From Pteria penguin (taxonomy: Eukaryota > Mollusca > Bivalvia > Pterioida > Pteriidae): a stretch of 64,000 bases of DNA. Numbering within the stretch: the stretch's first letter is position 1; each line of letters opens with the position of its first letter. The stretch lies in the NCBI GenBank assembly GCA_035048485.1, contig CM068580.1, forward strand, positions 41,653,585 to 41,717,584, read 5' to 3'. Shown here piece after piece: positions 52,901 to 64,000 of this stretch. A program made the translations under genes and the position numbers. The notes beneath the pieces are model-generated. The model was given only the letters and a program-made list of their open reading frames with translations, had not been told where the DNA came from and did no database searches.

Positions 52901-54000
52901 CTGTCAACCAGAAGCGCGGAACATCGAGGAATTCGAATTAGCTTTAATGTTTTATATCCCATACAAATCAAGCTCTAAACGCCGTACTGAATTAAATACC
53001 AAATTTAAGTGTAAAACTACAATAAGTTGGTGTATAACGTGATGATGTAGCGCCTGAGAGTCGGGCCTCGTGAGTTATGAGACGGGACTGCGTCGTATTC
53101 AATACACGGGTTTTATAAACACGGTGTGGACCACACAATTAGAATACAGGCAGTCACTACCGGATTCTCACCCCGCGGGGCGCCGCTAAATAACAGGGTA
53201 AGAGCAACAGGAACCGCCCTTAACAGGTGACATGGGTATACGAGATGAAAATGTGCAAGTAGAAACAACACAAGAGAAGAGCGGTACAAGACGTGAAGGA
53301 TGCCACATTGACAATTATACCGCCTAATTACCGTTCTCAAGAACCGAGGGAGGGGCACCCCACGTCCAGTACTATACAATGGCGTGAAAAGTGAAGGACT
53401 TCAAAAGCCTTCTCGCAGAATAAATCAACTGAATGTACAGCCGTGTTAACATTTTAATCGTCTTTTCTCAAGAGCCACTTTATTTAAGCCTAGGATGAAA
53501 GACCGTTTTCATGCATATTTTGAACATCATTAAGGTGAGAATGATGGCGAAGAAGGGAATGTTTGAATAAGTTGTCAAGTGAAGCAGCGCCGAGTCTCCT
53601 ACGTTTTGTAACACTATGATTGTTTTGTCGATCCGAGTTCCAGACACAAAGGGGGTTGGTAATATATATCAGGTATTCTTAACTCAGTAATACAAAACAC
53701 TATTCAGCAAGTGTCACTTCACGCTTTAATAGTAAACGTGGTCTATATTAATTAGACAGTGACTCGTCTTTTTTAGTACACATTTTAAAACAGGTACTAC
53801 ATACAGGTATTAATATACGTCAGCTATGCTCAGTGACATAGCACGAGTTACTCTCTTACTTTACATTAGTGTCACACATATGCCTTGTAAATTGTGAAGC
53901 TCGTGAAAAATTTTGTCCTGATGTTGTGCGGCTCATCTAAAGTGCAGTGCTGAAGTATTATGTTTCTGTCTTCTGTATGTTTTGGGGAATTTACCGCAGG
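49987..54000. other. Largest unique non-coding stretch downstream of noggin
   Basis: No gene recognised over 4 kb. The 53040-53400 interval is clearly more GC-balanced (CCCCGCGGGGCGCCGC at ~53172) and includes E-box CAGGTG and TAATTA cores, so it is a candidate regulatory element or an unrecognised exon/promoter. The 88-codon minus-strand frame there (53113-53379) shows no domain. 51320-51420 carries mixed sequence without signal. Confidence 0.35.
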
Positions 54001-54050
54001 TGTTGCTAGTCAAACAGTAGATGCTTACTCCTGAGAACTTGGTCTCACCC
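54001..54050 (+). repeat. Solitary relative of the 43-bp satellite monomer
   Basis: TGTTGCTAGTCAAACAGTAG, then ATGCTTACTCCTGAGAACTT and GGTCTCACCC. The GCTTACTCCT...GGTCTCACC core matches the monomer of the 15.4-21 kb arrays, and the lead-in (TTGCTAGTCAAACAG) matches the left edge of array 1 (AATAGCAAAACAGGAGAAGC). There is no tandem duplication here, so it looks like the dispersed parent form. Confidence 0.65.
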
Positions 54051-55172
54051 TTATTTTCACAGGTTCATGAATGTCCACTGTGATATGATGCTGTGACTGC
54101 CATAGTGACAAACCGGTCATTTATCAAGTTACTTTCACACTTTTTATTTGCTATAGAGAACAATGTGACAGTCACGCAGTACTAATTCTGTGTTTTACTT
54201 TTTCTAATCCGTATTTAGACACACCCTGTAAATTAAATAGAACATGACCTTCTTGTACATCATGAAATATATACAACCAAGGATCAAATTAATTAAGCCA
54301 GATATACATGTATATACATCTTAGGGAAACTTAGAAATTAAAAAATCTGATGTTGAGAGATTTTATGCCTGACTTGTAGATAGCAAGAATGCTTATCCAG
54401 CAACTGGTATGATATACGACGTGATGAAAGATACTTTTCCCTAATTAACGATTTGTATAATGGTTGATAAACAACAAAAATATACCGAGATGATTGTTAA
54501 AGAAAACCAATAACTAGGTACACTGCCAAACTAGATCGCTCGTTAGGAAGTGGTCATTTGCCAAAGCACACCCGATTCGGCGCCAGTCGCTACGGAGTCT
54601 GAACGCGATGCGCATGCCCGCTTCTGGAATCCTCTTCCTTTGTATATTCATTGTCTAGTTTTACTTGAAATAAACACGCATTCACATTGAATTAAAGTGG
54701 CATTTGGGAGTTTCACAGTCCATTCATGACCGTTTTATGACTTCGGTGTGTAACTGACGATTTCCATATGATCTTTTATGAAGTTGGTGGAGGCAGTTAA
54801 AACCTTAAGCATTATTGTCTGAAACATGGAGCAATCATTGTACTACATGTATCTGCCCATGGCTAATCATTTCCGCAAGATAAATAAATCACAGTTTTTA
54901 CCCATTCATTAATATTAGTAAACCATTCAAAATACTTGAAAACTTAAACTAGCTACAGACTATGTTTATCTCCTCACCCTCCACATGACGTAAATTATAC
55001 TTGTAAAATATGATATATTGGAAGTGGTTGGGAAATATAAATACATGTCTGGGCCATCTTCGGTTACGATAGCTTCCCAGATTAATTCACGGAATTTATT
55101 CCTATACTCTAACCAATTACATTGATACCAGGACTTCAGGCATGGTGTTTTGTCAATGAAATGTCCTTACCT
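54051..55172. other. Non-coding spacer
   Basis: No gene recognised. GC-richer patch at 54565-54640 (GATTCGGCGCCAGTCGCTAC; TGCGCATGC, an NRF1-type palindrome) followed by AT-rich DNA. Confidence 0.35.
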
Positions 55173-55254
55173 GTGTCTTTTTCTAACTTTAAATTTTTTG
55201 TTATTTAAAGTGAGCGCATTTAAATAACAAAAATTTAAAGTTAGAAAAAGACAC
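55173..55254. mobile_element. 82-bp hairpin (MITE-like palindrome)
   Basis: Arms beginning GTGTCTTTTTCTAACTTTAA are inverted repeats ~36-37 bases long, perfect except for one extra T, around a 9-base loop GTGAGCGCA. The ends are GTGTC/GACAC. No clear target duplication. Not related to the CAATCTGATT hairpins or to 33384-33464. Confidence 0.7.
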
Positions 55255-55348
55255 CTGCAAAATTGATAAACGGGTTTAAACGACTATGTTACTAAAATAT
55301 TATATTTCATAAATGATCTTTGTACATATTTTCTTCCCTTAAACAAAA

Positions 55349-55596
55349 GGCGGTGTGGCCTAGTGGATGGAGTGCTCAACTCATGACCTAGAGGTTCCGG
55401 GTTCGATTCCCACCGGTGTTCTGTCTTTCGGATGAGACTGTAAAAACCGAGGTCCCGTAGCACGGTAGGCGTGGCACGTAAAAGATCCCTCACTGCTTCG
55501 GATGGAAAGAAATTTCTATGCAATGCATCGAGCAGATGCTGTCACCATATACTTGAAATAATCGTGGAGTAACGTAAAACAATAATCAATCAATCA
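55349..55596 (+). mobile_element. tRNA-derived SINE, near full length
   Basis: A box TGGCCTAGTGG (55356-55366), perfect B box GGTTCGATTCC (55400-55410), body TCTTTCGGATGAGACTGTAA and 'cacggtaggcgtggcacgtaaaagatccctcactgcttcgg', then a 3' domain and a clear ACGTAAAACAATAATCAATCAATCA end. A few dozen bases after the B box and before the 3' domain are missing relative to 46936-47220. Flanks CTTAAACAA / CTTGAACAG could be a decayed target duplication. A degenerate tandem array starts soon after it. Confidence 0.9.
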
Positions 55597-55734
55597 GTCT
55601 CTTGAACAGTGAAGGTTCCAATGCCCCTGCCAAAAAGTCAATGGACATATTTTAGAGAATATGTCTAAGTGAAGTTGTGGATGGGGACACCCCTCTGAAT
55701 CTACCACTGATGAAGTGTACACGTGGTTTTGGTA

Positions 55735-56130
55735 ATCATCCTACCCGTAGTATTTACCCATGATCTCCAAGCATAATGTACTTATCCACGGTGTTAATAC
55801 GCGGTTTCCAAGCACCATGCTCTTATTAATGATGTTATACGCCAATGTTCATGTCCATACATGGGATTTCCAAACAATGTGGTCTTATCAATGACATTCA
55901 CATTTACAAACATTCCCAGTGCAAGGAACACTAATCTAAACACAATGATGTTAAACTAAATATTACCCGCCACCGACGAACACAATACTTAATCCGTGTG
56001 CATTGTATATACGCGAGGGAATCCGTGCTCTTGTTTTTATAAATTTACATGCGTTCCCAGGCATAAAGTTTTACCACTAATACTTACACATCATCTCCGA
56101 GCACAATGTTCTTACCGATGACACCAATTT
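55735..56130 (+). repeat. Degenerate ~43-bp tandem repeat
   Basis: Diverged units with TCTCCAAGCATAATGTACTT / TTTCCAAGCACCATGCTCTT / TTTCCAAACAATGTGGTCTT / TCTCCGAGCACAATGTTCTT, each followed by ATC/ATTAATGATGTTA-type sequence. Unrelated in sequence to the 43-bp satellite at 15-21 kb despite the similar unit length. Confidence 0.6.
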
Positions 56131-56859
56131 CCCTTATATTACCATGTTGCTTACAGGCTCATTGTTACTGCGCATATTGACACGAGTTTGGTTTTCGAAT
56201 TTGGATTGTGAATTTGGAAGAAAAAAGAACTTTGAAATAATCCAAGAGCTTTAAGCCCGATACCAGCATAAGGCAGCTTAGAACAATGTTCAAATTGTCC
56301 CAGATTTGGTTCATCGCAACACGGTTAGCTAGAAAGGGATGGATTCAATAAAGTCATTGTAAGGGAAATGCTTACGCGATACCCCATTCTCCGTTATTGT
56401 AACTTGCCATCACGATTTAGTTTCCAATTAGAATAAATCGCCAAAACAACAACACATGTGAGAGACCTAAATAATTTGATATCGGTCTATTTTAAATAAA
56501 AAAAAATCTTCCATGAGAAATATGAATATGACATGTTATAGCGCACCATTCATGTTTTAATCTTAAAAAAAAGCGACGAAAATCCTCAAAATAACAGTCA
56601 TTCTCTTAAAACAAATAAAATTCCCAATATTAATGCATTAAAGCAATTTTAAGATATCAAAACTTCACGGGAATATGTGCAGACATCCATAATGACATCA
56701 AAACGCAAGGAAAATTTGGAATTTCGAAATGGAACCAAAATCATTCACACTTATCAAACACCCTTCTAGGTCATTCTGGTACATACTGTTTGTCGATTTG
56801 TAGCCTGTTTAAAGAAGTTTGTCATGGGAGGACGTTCTCTTGAGACTTTCCACCTTGAA
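56131..56859. other. Non-coding spacer
   Basis: AT-rich sequence with no gene, repeat family or structure recognised. Confidence 0.4.
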
Positions 56860-57100
56860 TCCACCACCGCTTGACGGATGTTGTCAACAGCAGTTAAAGG
56901 GGGCTCTGGTGGCCCTGAATCTGAGGATTCAAAATGTTTAAGTTAAAATATGGACGAAGGACGCATTGCTTTGACTAACTTAAGCTTTTAGTTCAGGTGA
57001 GCTAAAATAAAGCAAAAGTTTGAACTTTTGATTTTAAGTTTTTAGCAGGTGAGGAAAAATAAAGTAAAAGTTTGAATTTTTGATTTTAAGAATACGATCA
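56860..57100 (+). repeat. Dispersed repeat end plus a ~54-bp tandem duplication
   Basis: Carries GGGGGCTCTGGTGGCCCTGA, a GGACGAAGGACGC stretch and AAGCTTTTAGTTCAGGTGAG, a combination I associate with common bivalve repeats (compare 1961-1975). Two units follow, AATAAAGCAAAAGTTTGAAC...GATTTTAAG and AATAAAGTAAAAGTTTGAAT...GATTTTAAG, about 54 bases apart. Confidence 0.45.
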
Positions 57101-57524
57101 AATAGAGTGATTCAGTTCTTAATTTTGATTTATAGCGCATGGTGGAGTTCCACCGAGACAGACATATGTCGGAAGATCTGCCAAAGTATTTGTTAAGATC
57201 TCTGAAAGGGACGTATTGTTATTATTTTCATGCGCACATTCACAGGTACCAGTGATGCATACAGGCACCATTCATTATCTCTTTTTCACGCGCTTGTTGG
57301 AAAAAGCGGGATAACTCAAAGTAATTTCGAAAAGTCTTTGCCGCTTTATAATAAATGTATCATGGGTGAAAAATAACATATATAGTAGGTGTTACAGAAT
57401 GGTAAACTAGCAACTCTTGACTAACATCTGAAGAAATTCTTATCAGTTTGTAAAATCAAAATTTTCGACAAAAGTCGACAAAAATTGTTGTTTCTTCATG
57501 ATATGTAAATATTTCAGGAAATTT

Positions 57525-57593
57525 CCTTTTGTTTTTTTTTTGTTTTTTTTTTTTTTTTTTGCTTTGTTTTGTTTTGTTTTGTTTTGTTTTTAT
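57525..57593 (+). repeat. T run with (GTTTT)n
   Basis: A T-rich tract (57531-57560) followed by about five GTTTT units. Confidence 0.95.
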
Positions 57594-58282
57594 ATTGTTT
57601 CCCTAACCATTAAAAGAAGGTAAATGTGTTGCGTGTTAGTATTTCAGGAGAATCAGTATTTGTAATTCATGAAAGGGAGATCTTTTTATACAAGCCTGTA
57701 TTAAAGGAACACCTGCAGGACCGACTTCATGTCCTACACAAATAACCTATCAAAGCTCGCTTTCTATTAAAAGGACACACATGTACCGTACAAGAGAAGT
57801 GGAGATAACAAGAAAATACAAGATGGCAGAAAAAAGCACTTGCTCAGTAGAGAATATCCTCGATATTGATGTAAGATCACTGGCATGTAACATTCTGTAA
57901 TTAAGGTGAAATAAAGTTTTCGGACGACACACAGCATGCTATGGCATACGCTTTTCTGGTCTTCGACCATTTCAACAAAATGTCCGTAAAGCAGCCTAGA
58001 CCTTTAATTTCCACAAATCTGAATTATTTTTTCCTATTGATTTCAGATTTGTACTAAATATGATTAAAGAACAGTAGTAATCTAAAATTGCAAATAAAGA
58101 AAATGGCTCATGATCGACTTAGGGCATAGGATATGTCTCTTTGTGTACCTATTTCTAAAGCTCCGATTTTGTGGATCTTATATTTGATTTCTGATCATAA
58201 AACCCGATTTTAAATCTTAGGGTTTTATTTTTGGCCTTGATTTGAACTGGGACATGATGTGTTATTTCACAGGAGGTGGTCT
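57594..58282. other. Non-coding spacer
   Basis: No gene recognised. Overlapping minus-strand frames at 57750-57970 lack domains. Confidence 0.4.
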
Positions 58283-58318
58283 TTTGGTTTTGTTTTGTTT
58301 TGTTTTGTTTTTTTTTTA
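58283..58318 (+). repeat. (TTTTG)n tract
   Basis: Four or five TTTTG units ending in a T run. Similar to 57570-57592 and the 31.3 kb tract. Confidence 0.93.
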
Positions 58319-59180
58319 TTGATGCTTCTTTATATTGGTGCTGTCTTACATACATGTATATATACTTCATAATCCTGTCATATTTATTTACAGGCTCCGT
58401 CCAAAATTACATGTTCATATATTTTGTTGCCTCATTTATTGTTATCGTGCTGACTCATTTCCTACATTTAAGAACTTTATTTATAAATTCTTCCAATATT
58501 TCCATTTCGTTTCATTGCTTTAAATTTCAGAGAGAGGTATATTGAAATTGTTACTGGTAATTCAAATAGAATGGTAAACCACAAAAGCATAACTGTTTAT
58601 CAATTAACGGAATGTCTGTGAAACCAAATATTTTTGTGGTATTCAGTATATGTTTGCCATTATTCTGTATTCCTATTTTACTTGCTTGAATTCTGTTGAT
58701 GCTTATATGATATCCTGAGGTCTATCTTTGAGAGATCTTTTCGTGGTACAATTATCCTTTTCATGTATCACTTTCTGATTCATAAAACTCTGTAGATTTC
58801 TATCAATATGTACGTAATGGTCATTTGTCCAACAATATATGACATAGTGAAAGCTTGCCCAGCTATGCTTTCGATAATGGTATTGAGTCCACTTTAAGCT
58901 GGCCTCGATGACAAAGTCTTATGTGCGCTAATACGTGAGAGTATGCCCATCAATAACAAGTTTACAGTCAGTGTTGCATGCATAACTCGTCCCCAGCCAC
59001 AAACCGAACCTTCGAAGTGACTAATACCTTATTAGCAACGTGAAACAGTTATGTGAACTTGGTAAACTTTTGTATGATTTAATGAGAAATAACATTGAAT
59101 TATGTGAAATTTATATTAAGTTCTTGTGAAATTGACAGCAAAATTATAGCATCATTTATTCATATATATCATCAGTATCT
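58319..59180. other. Non-coding spacer
   Basis: No gene recognised. AT-rich 60-90-codon frames only. Confidence 0.4.
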
Positions 59181-59189
59181 GAAGTCATC

Positions 59190-60065
59190 ATCTGGAAACT
59201 GAAACAGTGATGAATCACTATTTTCAGTGATAAGTCTACAACTGAACTATGCTGATGTCAGTGTTTAGTAACAGTGACCCTTAAAGTTGACCTTTTGACC
59301 CCAAAGTCTATCCTACCCTAGAACTACACATAAGCTAGCATTGTATAAAATTTCAAAAAAATCAATTATTCTTAACTCAAGTTATTATCTGGCAATCGAA
59401 ATGCAGTGATAAATTCTATTTTTAGTGATCCTTAGATTTTATTTTTTGACCCCAAAATCAATCTCACCCTACACCTTGAAATAAGTTAGTCGTACATGAA
59501 GTTTGAATCAAATTGCTCATTCCTCACTGAAGGTATTGTCTGGAAACCATCCGGACAGACAGACAGATCGACAGACGGACGAACGGGCAACACTGTAGTC
59601 CCTTGCAGTTACATGAGCTAGCCTTATATGAAGTTTAAAGAAATCAATTACATTCGTAACTTAAGATATTATCTGGCATTGAAATGCAGTGATAAAATTA
59701 ATGTCTATTTTTAGTAACAGTTATTTTAAGAATTGACCTTTTGACCCCAAAATCAATCCCACCATAGTTTTTTATATGAGCTAGCCTAATATGAAGATCG
59801 AAAGGATTCAATCATTCCTAACTCAAGTTATCATCTGGAGACCGAAATACAATGATGAATGTCTACTTTTAGTAACAGTGACGCTTAGAGTTGACCTTTT
59901 GACCCCAAAATTAATCCCACATTAGATCTTTATATAAGCTAACATTGTATGAAGTTTGAATCAAATTGCTCATTCATCACTGAAGGTATTGTCTGGAAAC
60001 CATCCGGACAGACAGACAGACAACGACAAACACTATAGTTCCCTACAGTTTCACTGGCAGGGGAC
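59190..60065 (+). repeat. Repeat cluster with 'TTTTGACCCCAAAATCAAT' modules and GACAGACAGAC ends
   Basis: The module 'AGTGACCCTTAAAGTTGACC' + 'TTTTGACCCCAAA' occurs four times (about 59272, 59427, 59714, 59875). The end module (GAATCAAATTGCTCATTC, ACTGAAGGTATTGTCTGGAA, CCATCCGGACAGACAGACAG) occurs twice, at about 59503 and 59959, so a ~457-base unit is tandemly duplicated. Phrases such as AGCTAGCCTTATATGAAGTT recur within each unit. This resembles an abundant non-coding repeat of bivalve genomes; the mobile class is not certain. Confidence 0.8.
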
Positions 60066-61290
60066 TGAAAAGTCCATGTTGACACTGCCATCACTACGAG
60101 TCTGTCATGGCAACTTGTAAACTGTCACTCGTTCTCGACAGCAGTTTGTCTTGCGATATGATATCACAATAATTATTCCTAAACAATGAAAATTAATCCA
60201 GACTCGGATAACATAAAGGCAACATGTGTACCAATTGATAAAAATCCCACGTTGCAACATCTTTTTAATTATGATGGTAATAAATCCACCAATACAAATC
60301 TATGACTGCAAATATATTTCTACGATTACAAGTTCATAATGACAATGTGTTGACCAAACAAGTCCATGATATCAATACGTGCTCTTGCTTACGATACACA
60401 CCAGTCGAGAGTGGATCTGGTCCAGCAATAGAAAATCTTAATGACGATGAGTGTCTACATTTGTAATGTCTGCTCTATACCACACACGTCAACATATGAT
60501 GACAAAAAAGTCGAAACATTGCATGTTCATAAGTCTGGGGTTTGTTACTGATGTGATATGGTATTACTTGGAACACCATATAATATTTATGCAAATTTGT
60601 TCAAGTACAGAGTCACTTACTGACTATTTTTACCACTTTTTTCTACTTTTAACCCAAATTGACATACACAGTTTTCACTAGTTTACTATTTTGTTTGTAA
60701 ATTAACGACGACATTCAATTGCAAAACAGGAAGTGGCGGAAGTGGACAACTTTCCACCCAGATTTTTTATTTCGGTTCTATAAAAGAGAATCCCTTTGCA
60801 TCTCATATAGTGTGATTTGCAATAGCCAATTCCTTTAACTTTTCAAACTGAAGCCCAAATATTGGTCCAAGTGTTTCGAAAATGCTTGATTTATATGAAT
60901 CTCATTCAGGACTATTGTTTAGTTCTGTAACTGTGAAAGTTAATAATTTGGACACTTTTTTCTTACACCTGCTACATTGTGTAGTGTTCTTATTCGTAGA
61001 GAGTAGAAGCTTCTCATCCTTACTGTAGGTGACTCAACATGTGTGGATTCGATATTTAACCCAAGGTTGTGCTTTTCGTAGACCTTAGCGACTGGGTTTA
61101 AGAACATGCTTAAGTATATACAGACATTTGTTCACCTGTGTTTCCGACACCGGAATTTCAGACAGGCAGCATTTCTTGCCTTGAATGGCATTTTGACTTC
61201 GTGTTCCTGTCTCCTTCGTGTGTTCATGCGTGTATATTTAAGCGTTTACCTCCTCAACTTGAAAGGTTGTTGCAGGACTTTTGCGACGGG
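60066..61290. other. Non-coding spacer
   Basis: No gene recognised. The 119-codon frame at 61106-61465 runs through the satellite relative at 61291 and has no domain. Confidence 0.4.
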
Positions 61291-61343
61291 TATTGCATGC
61301 AACCAGGGGACGCTTACTCCTCCCAGGCACTTGATCTCACCTC
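61291..61343 (+). repeat. Second solitary relative of the 43-bp satellite monomer
   Basis: TATTGCATGCAACCAGGGGA, then CGCTTACTCCTCCCAGGCAC and TTGATCTCACCTC. This is a near-perfect single monomer (CGCTTACTCCTCCCAG..CAC..GATCTCACCTC) with the same lead-in region as 54001 and the left edge of array 1. Confidence 0.75.
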
Positions 61344-64000
61344 GATTTTATTGGAGTTCGCATTTGTCTGAATATGACACTAAACACGATATTGTCCCCT
61401 TTATTACATGGATTATGAGATATGGTTTACCCTTCGGTACTTCTTCGTTTTGTTTTACTTTGTAGGATGTAAGAGACCATCAATTCCCTACATCTTACCT
61501 AAGCAGAAGATACATAACAAAAGGTTTGTCAGTCCCTCCTTTGCCTAAATTTTATTATTTTACCATAGGTAATCCACCTTATTTTTAGAAAACTTTCTTG
61601 AACTAGGTCACTCTTAGCTTTGTAAAAAGTTGTTCTATATTTGGTGTTTCATAACACATACCTAACAGGTTATAAAACATCTATATAATGTTTGATAAAT
61701 ATTTTATGATTTTATAGCAGTGCAAATGTGTATTTGTTGATTAAAACAATTTCCAAGTAATTTATTTAATCAGAATGCTTCTTACATAAAAAATAGTGGG
61801 ACCTCTCTCTACAGTGGATTAACCAATAGAAATTCTCCTATAGTTACTGTTCTTTTACATACTAAGCTTAACACAGAACTATGCCAAACACCATTATATA
61901 ATTTCATTGACATTGAATCTAGAATTAAAAAGTAAATGCTTTTGATCTTCAGTGACACATCTATGTTAATCCTTTTTTTCAGCGCTTCAAGCCTTCCAGG
62001 AATAGCTGAATTTCTCGGGGGGGGGATTCAAATATTCAAATACATGTACTTTTCCAATAATGTGTGAGAGCCCTTTTAAAAATATTGTTTTACTCAGGCA
62101 CACAGAAAGATTTTTTATTCATGCAAGGTACAATTGGAATATAATCCCATAATCACTGATTGTGACGGAAGTCCTGCTGAAGTGTCTCGTTGACACTTGA
62201 TAAAGAAATTCAATCCATTGTGTTTTTGGACACTAAACATCATGCTTAGATTCTAGTCGTGCAAAGCAAAACTATCCCAAAGTTTCATCTTCAAAGCAAT
62301 GATGTCCAGAAACATACTATATATTTTCAAAAACAGGTTCATCAACTGACTTTGAGTCTACTGTCAATGAGGAATAAATATTTATTGCGATGAATATGAA
62401 TTCGTTCTGCCAAGGAGAAGTCACTGAATGCTGCTTATTTTTAAAGATCATAAAAGATATTTTGTCGTACATTGCTGAGGAATCAGAACGACTAATTAGC
62501 TACAGTTCAACAAAGTGAGCATGGAGTTGGACATATGAAGCACATACACAATTTTTTTTTGTATAATTACATCAGCTTCTCAACTCATTAATGCCAAAAC
62601 ATCACAAATTCCACGATAGGTAGCCAGACACAGACGTGTGGCATTCCGAAAGAGAGAAGACAATTACAACCTCAGACATTTGATTGTCAAAATAAAACCA
62701 TCACTGTTCACTTAAGAGAATGGAAGATAAATTCTTTATTATCTTCGACTCACGAAAATAGTCACACCAGAAATGCAGTATCTAAGAAGAGATCATAGAG
62801 GAATACAGACTAATGAAAGCAAAAGATATATCGAAGCAAACTTGGTATTCATCCGAATAAATATACTTGGTTGGAAGTGCGGCGACATGTTGGGAAAATC
62901 AGGAAACGATTGAAATAAGAATTGTTATATTCACCACCGTTGAATCTGAGACAAGCTTCCAAAATCCATCGTTCTTTCTAGAAAATTCAAAGGGAAAACT
63001 GAGACCGAATTTCAATCAGCAGAATTATTATTGGTGTAATGATTTCCTTTAAATTTGTGAGCACAAATGTGTGGATATTAAAGTTCACTTAATTAATCCC
63101 CACTAATCATCCGATTCCATGACGAATCAACAGAGACAACAACTTACGGAAGAATGGAAAGCATTGATTTAATAGATATGAACCAATGTATAAAAAGTCT
63201 TTAGGTTACGGAAAACTACAATTAGATTGTCCTGCTACTATCGCAGCTTAAAATACTGCAAACCTCACCTTGACAGAGCAGTTTAGAGTAAATATTATCA
63301 AAACAGGTAACAAGAGTAAAGCATAAAAAGGTGAAATTTAGAATCCGGTGCATTCATTCAATTATTACCTCAAAAACTACGTCTGTGGTGAAAGGTTGAG
63401 AATGTAGAGATTGTGACATCACGCAAAAGTAAAAAGTATGTCATCCAAACATTAATCTCCTTTTGTTATATCATCACTAGAAACTGTACCAATATACCAT
63501 TTGTGCTTAGTCTAAAATAAATTTCTGGATGAAATCAGTCAACTATGAAAAGTAGGTCAGAACTTTTATTCTAAAGTTTTCTCATTTTGATTAATGTATC
63601 ATTGATCTATATTCGGTTAATTTTGACACCTTGTACTTTGCCTGATAATGATCTTATCCGAATTATATAGCTAGTCGTAGGAGTGAATGTCGAGAATGTA
63701 AAATAAAAGTGAGTTTAACTCGCGTTTATTTTACCATGTTCGGGTTTATAATGTTCTGCCAAGTAAAGAATTTGTACGGACAACCGGGGAGAATACAAGG
63801 AAACTACGCTTGCTTTGTATGTAGAGAGATATGATAAATAGCCCATTTCTGACTGTCATTCGGACTACGTGATAGCTTTTTCTGCATTGATTTCGTGTAT
63901 TTTAGCTAATTACAAAAAAAAAATATTTAGGATTTTTTAAATTTTTAAGATTTAGAAAGGGGATATACTATCAGTATGTAAAAATAACTTTCATGTACAT
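61344..64000. other. Non-coding right end of the window
   Basis: AT-rich sequence to the window edge with no gene recognised. G run GGGGGGGGG near 62018-62026. The 61-codon frame at 62867-63052 has no features. Confidence 0.4.

Noticed and set aside
55735..56130. Third array of the 43-bp satellite family
   Set aside because: Similar unit length but no sequence similarity to the GCTTACTCCTCC monomer.
61106..61465. 119-codon frame as a gene
   Set aside because: Runs through a satellite-monomer relative, lacks domains, and has no splice or conservation evidence.

Overview
This is a gene-poor, AT-rich eukaryotic window, most likely from a marine bivalve mollusc or a close lophotrochozoan relative. 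The case rests on long intergenic DNA, spliced genes (GTGAGT donor, pyrimidine-tract/CAG acceptor), many tRNA-derived SINEs, abundant micro- and minisatellites, small hairpin elements, and dispersed repeats of a kind I associate with bivalves (modules around 'TTTTGACCCCAAAATCAAT', GACAGACAGAC tails, and pieces ending in 'CTCAGGTGAGC'). I cannot name the species.

Only two protein-coding loci can be supported. (1) At 40227-40991 (+) a single open exon encodes a 254-residue secreted Noggin, a BMP antagonist. It has a signal peptide, the N-terminal 'clip' region, basic stretches and nine C-terminal cysteines. A splice acceptor sits 16 bases before its ATG, so there is a 5' UTR intron. A good donor at 39664/39665 is a candidate partner and would give a 546-base intron containing the (ATT)n and (AT)n tracts. 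(2) At the left edge, 167-380 (-) is the first coding exon of a small secreted protein. It ends in a GTGAGT donor and may be a group XII phospholipase A2-like protein; the rest of that gene lies off the left edge.

The rest is non-coding as far as I can see. 0.4-15 kb: sparse unique DNA, two SINE relics, a 34-bp minisatellite and microsatellites. 15.4-21 kb: a large composite satellite block. A 43-bp minisatellite (about 70 copies, with a duplicated block displaced by exactly 25 monomers) is followed by two inverted relatives of one terminal-inverted-repeat element, each flanked by CTG, and then by a second 43-bp array with a four-monomer, about 172-bp higher-order period. Single diverged relatives of the monomer lie alone at 54.0 and 61.3 kb. 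21-31.5 kb: a hairpin element, a homopolymer cluster, an inverted repeat pair, a degenerate array with an embedded SINE, and simple repeats. 31.5-44 kb: mostly unique sequence around noggin, a plausible place for cis-regulatory DNA. 44-64 kb: more SINEs, one with a perfect 12-bp target-site duplication (TSD), a 96-bp hairpin element with a perfect 10-bp TSD, degenerate minisatellites, and a GACAGACAGAC-tailed repeat cluster.

The two genes do not form a functional unit. The most informative signals are the noggin locus, the 43-bp satellite and its apparent dispersed parent, a hairpin element family seen twice (21.1 and 45.2 kb), and the recurrent contact between SINEs and degenerate minisatellites. 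Repeat edges and copy numbers were read by eye and are approximate unless stated otherwise.
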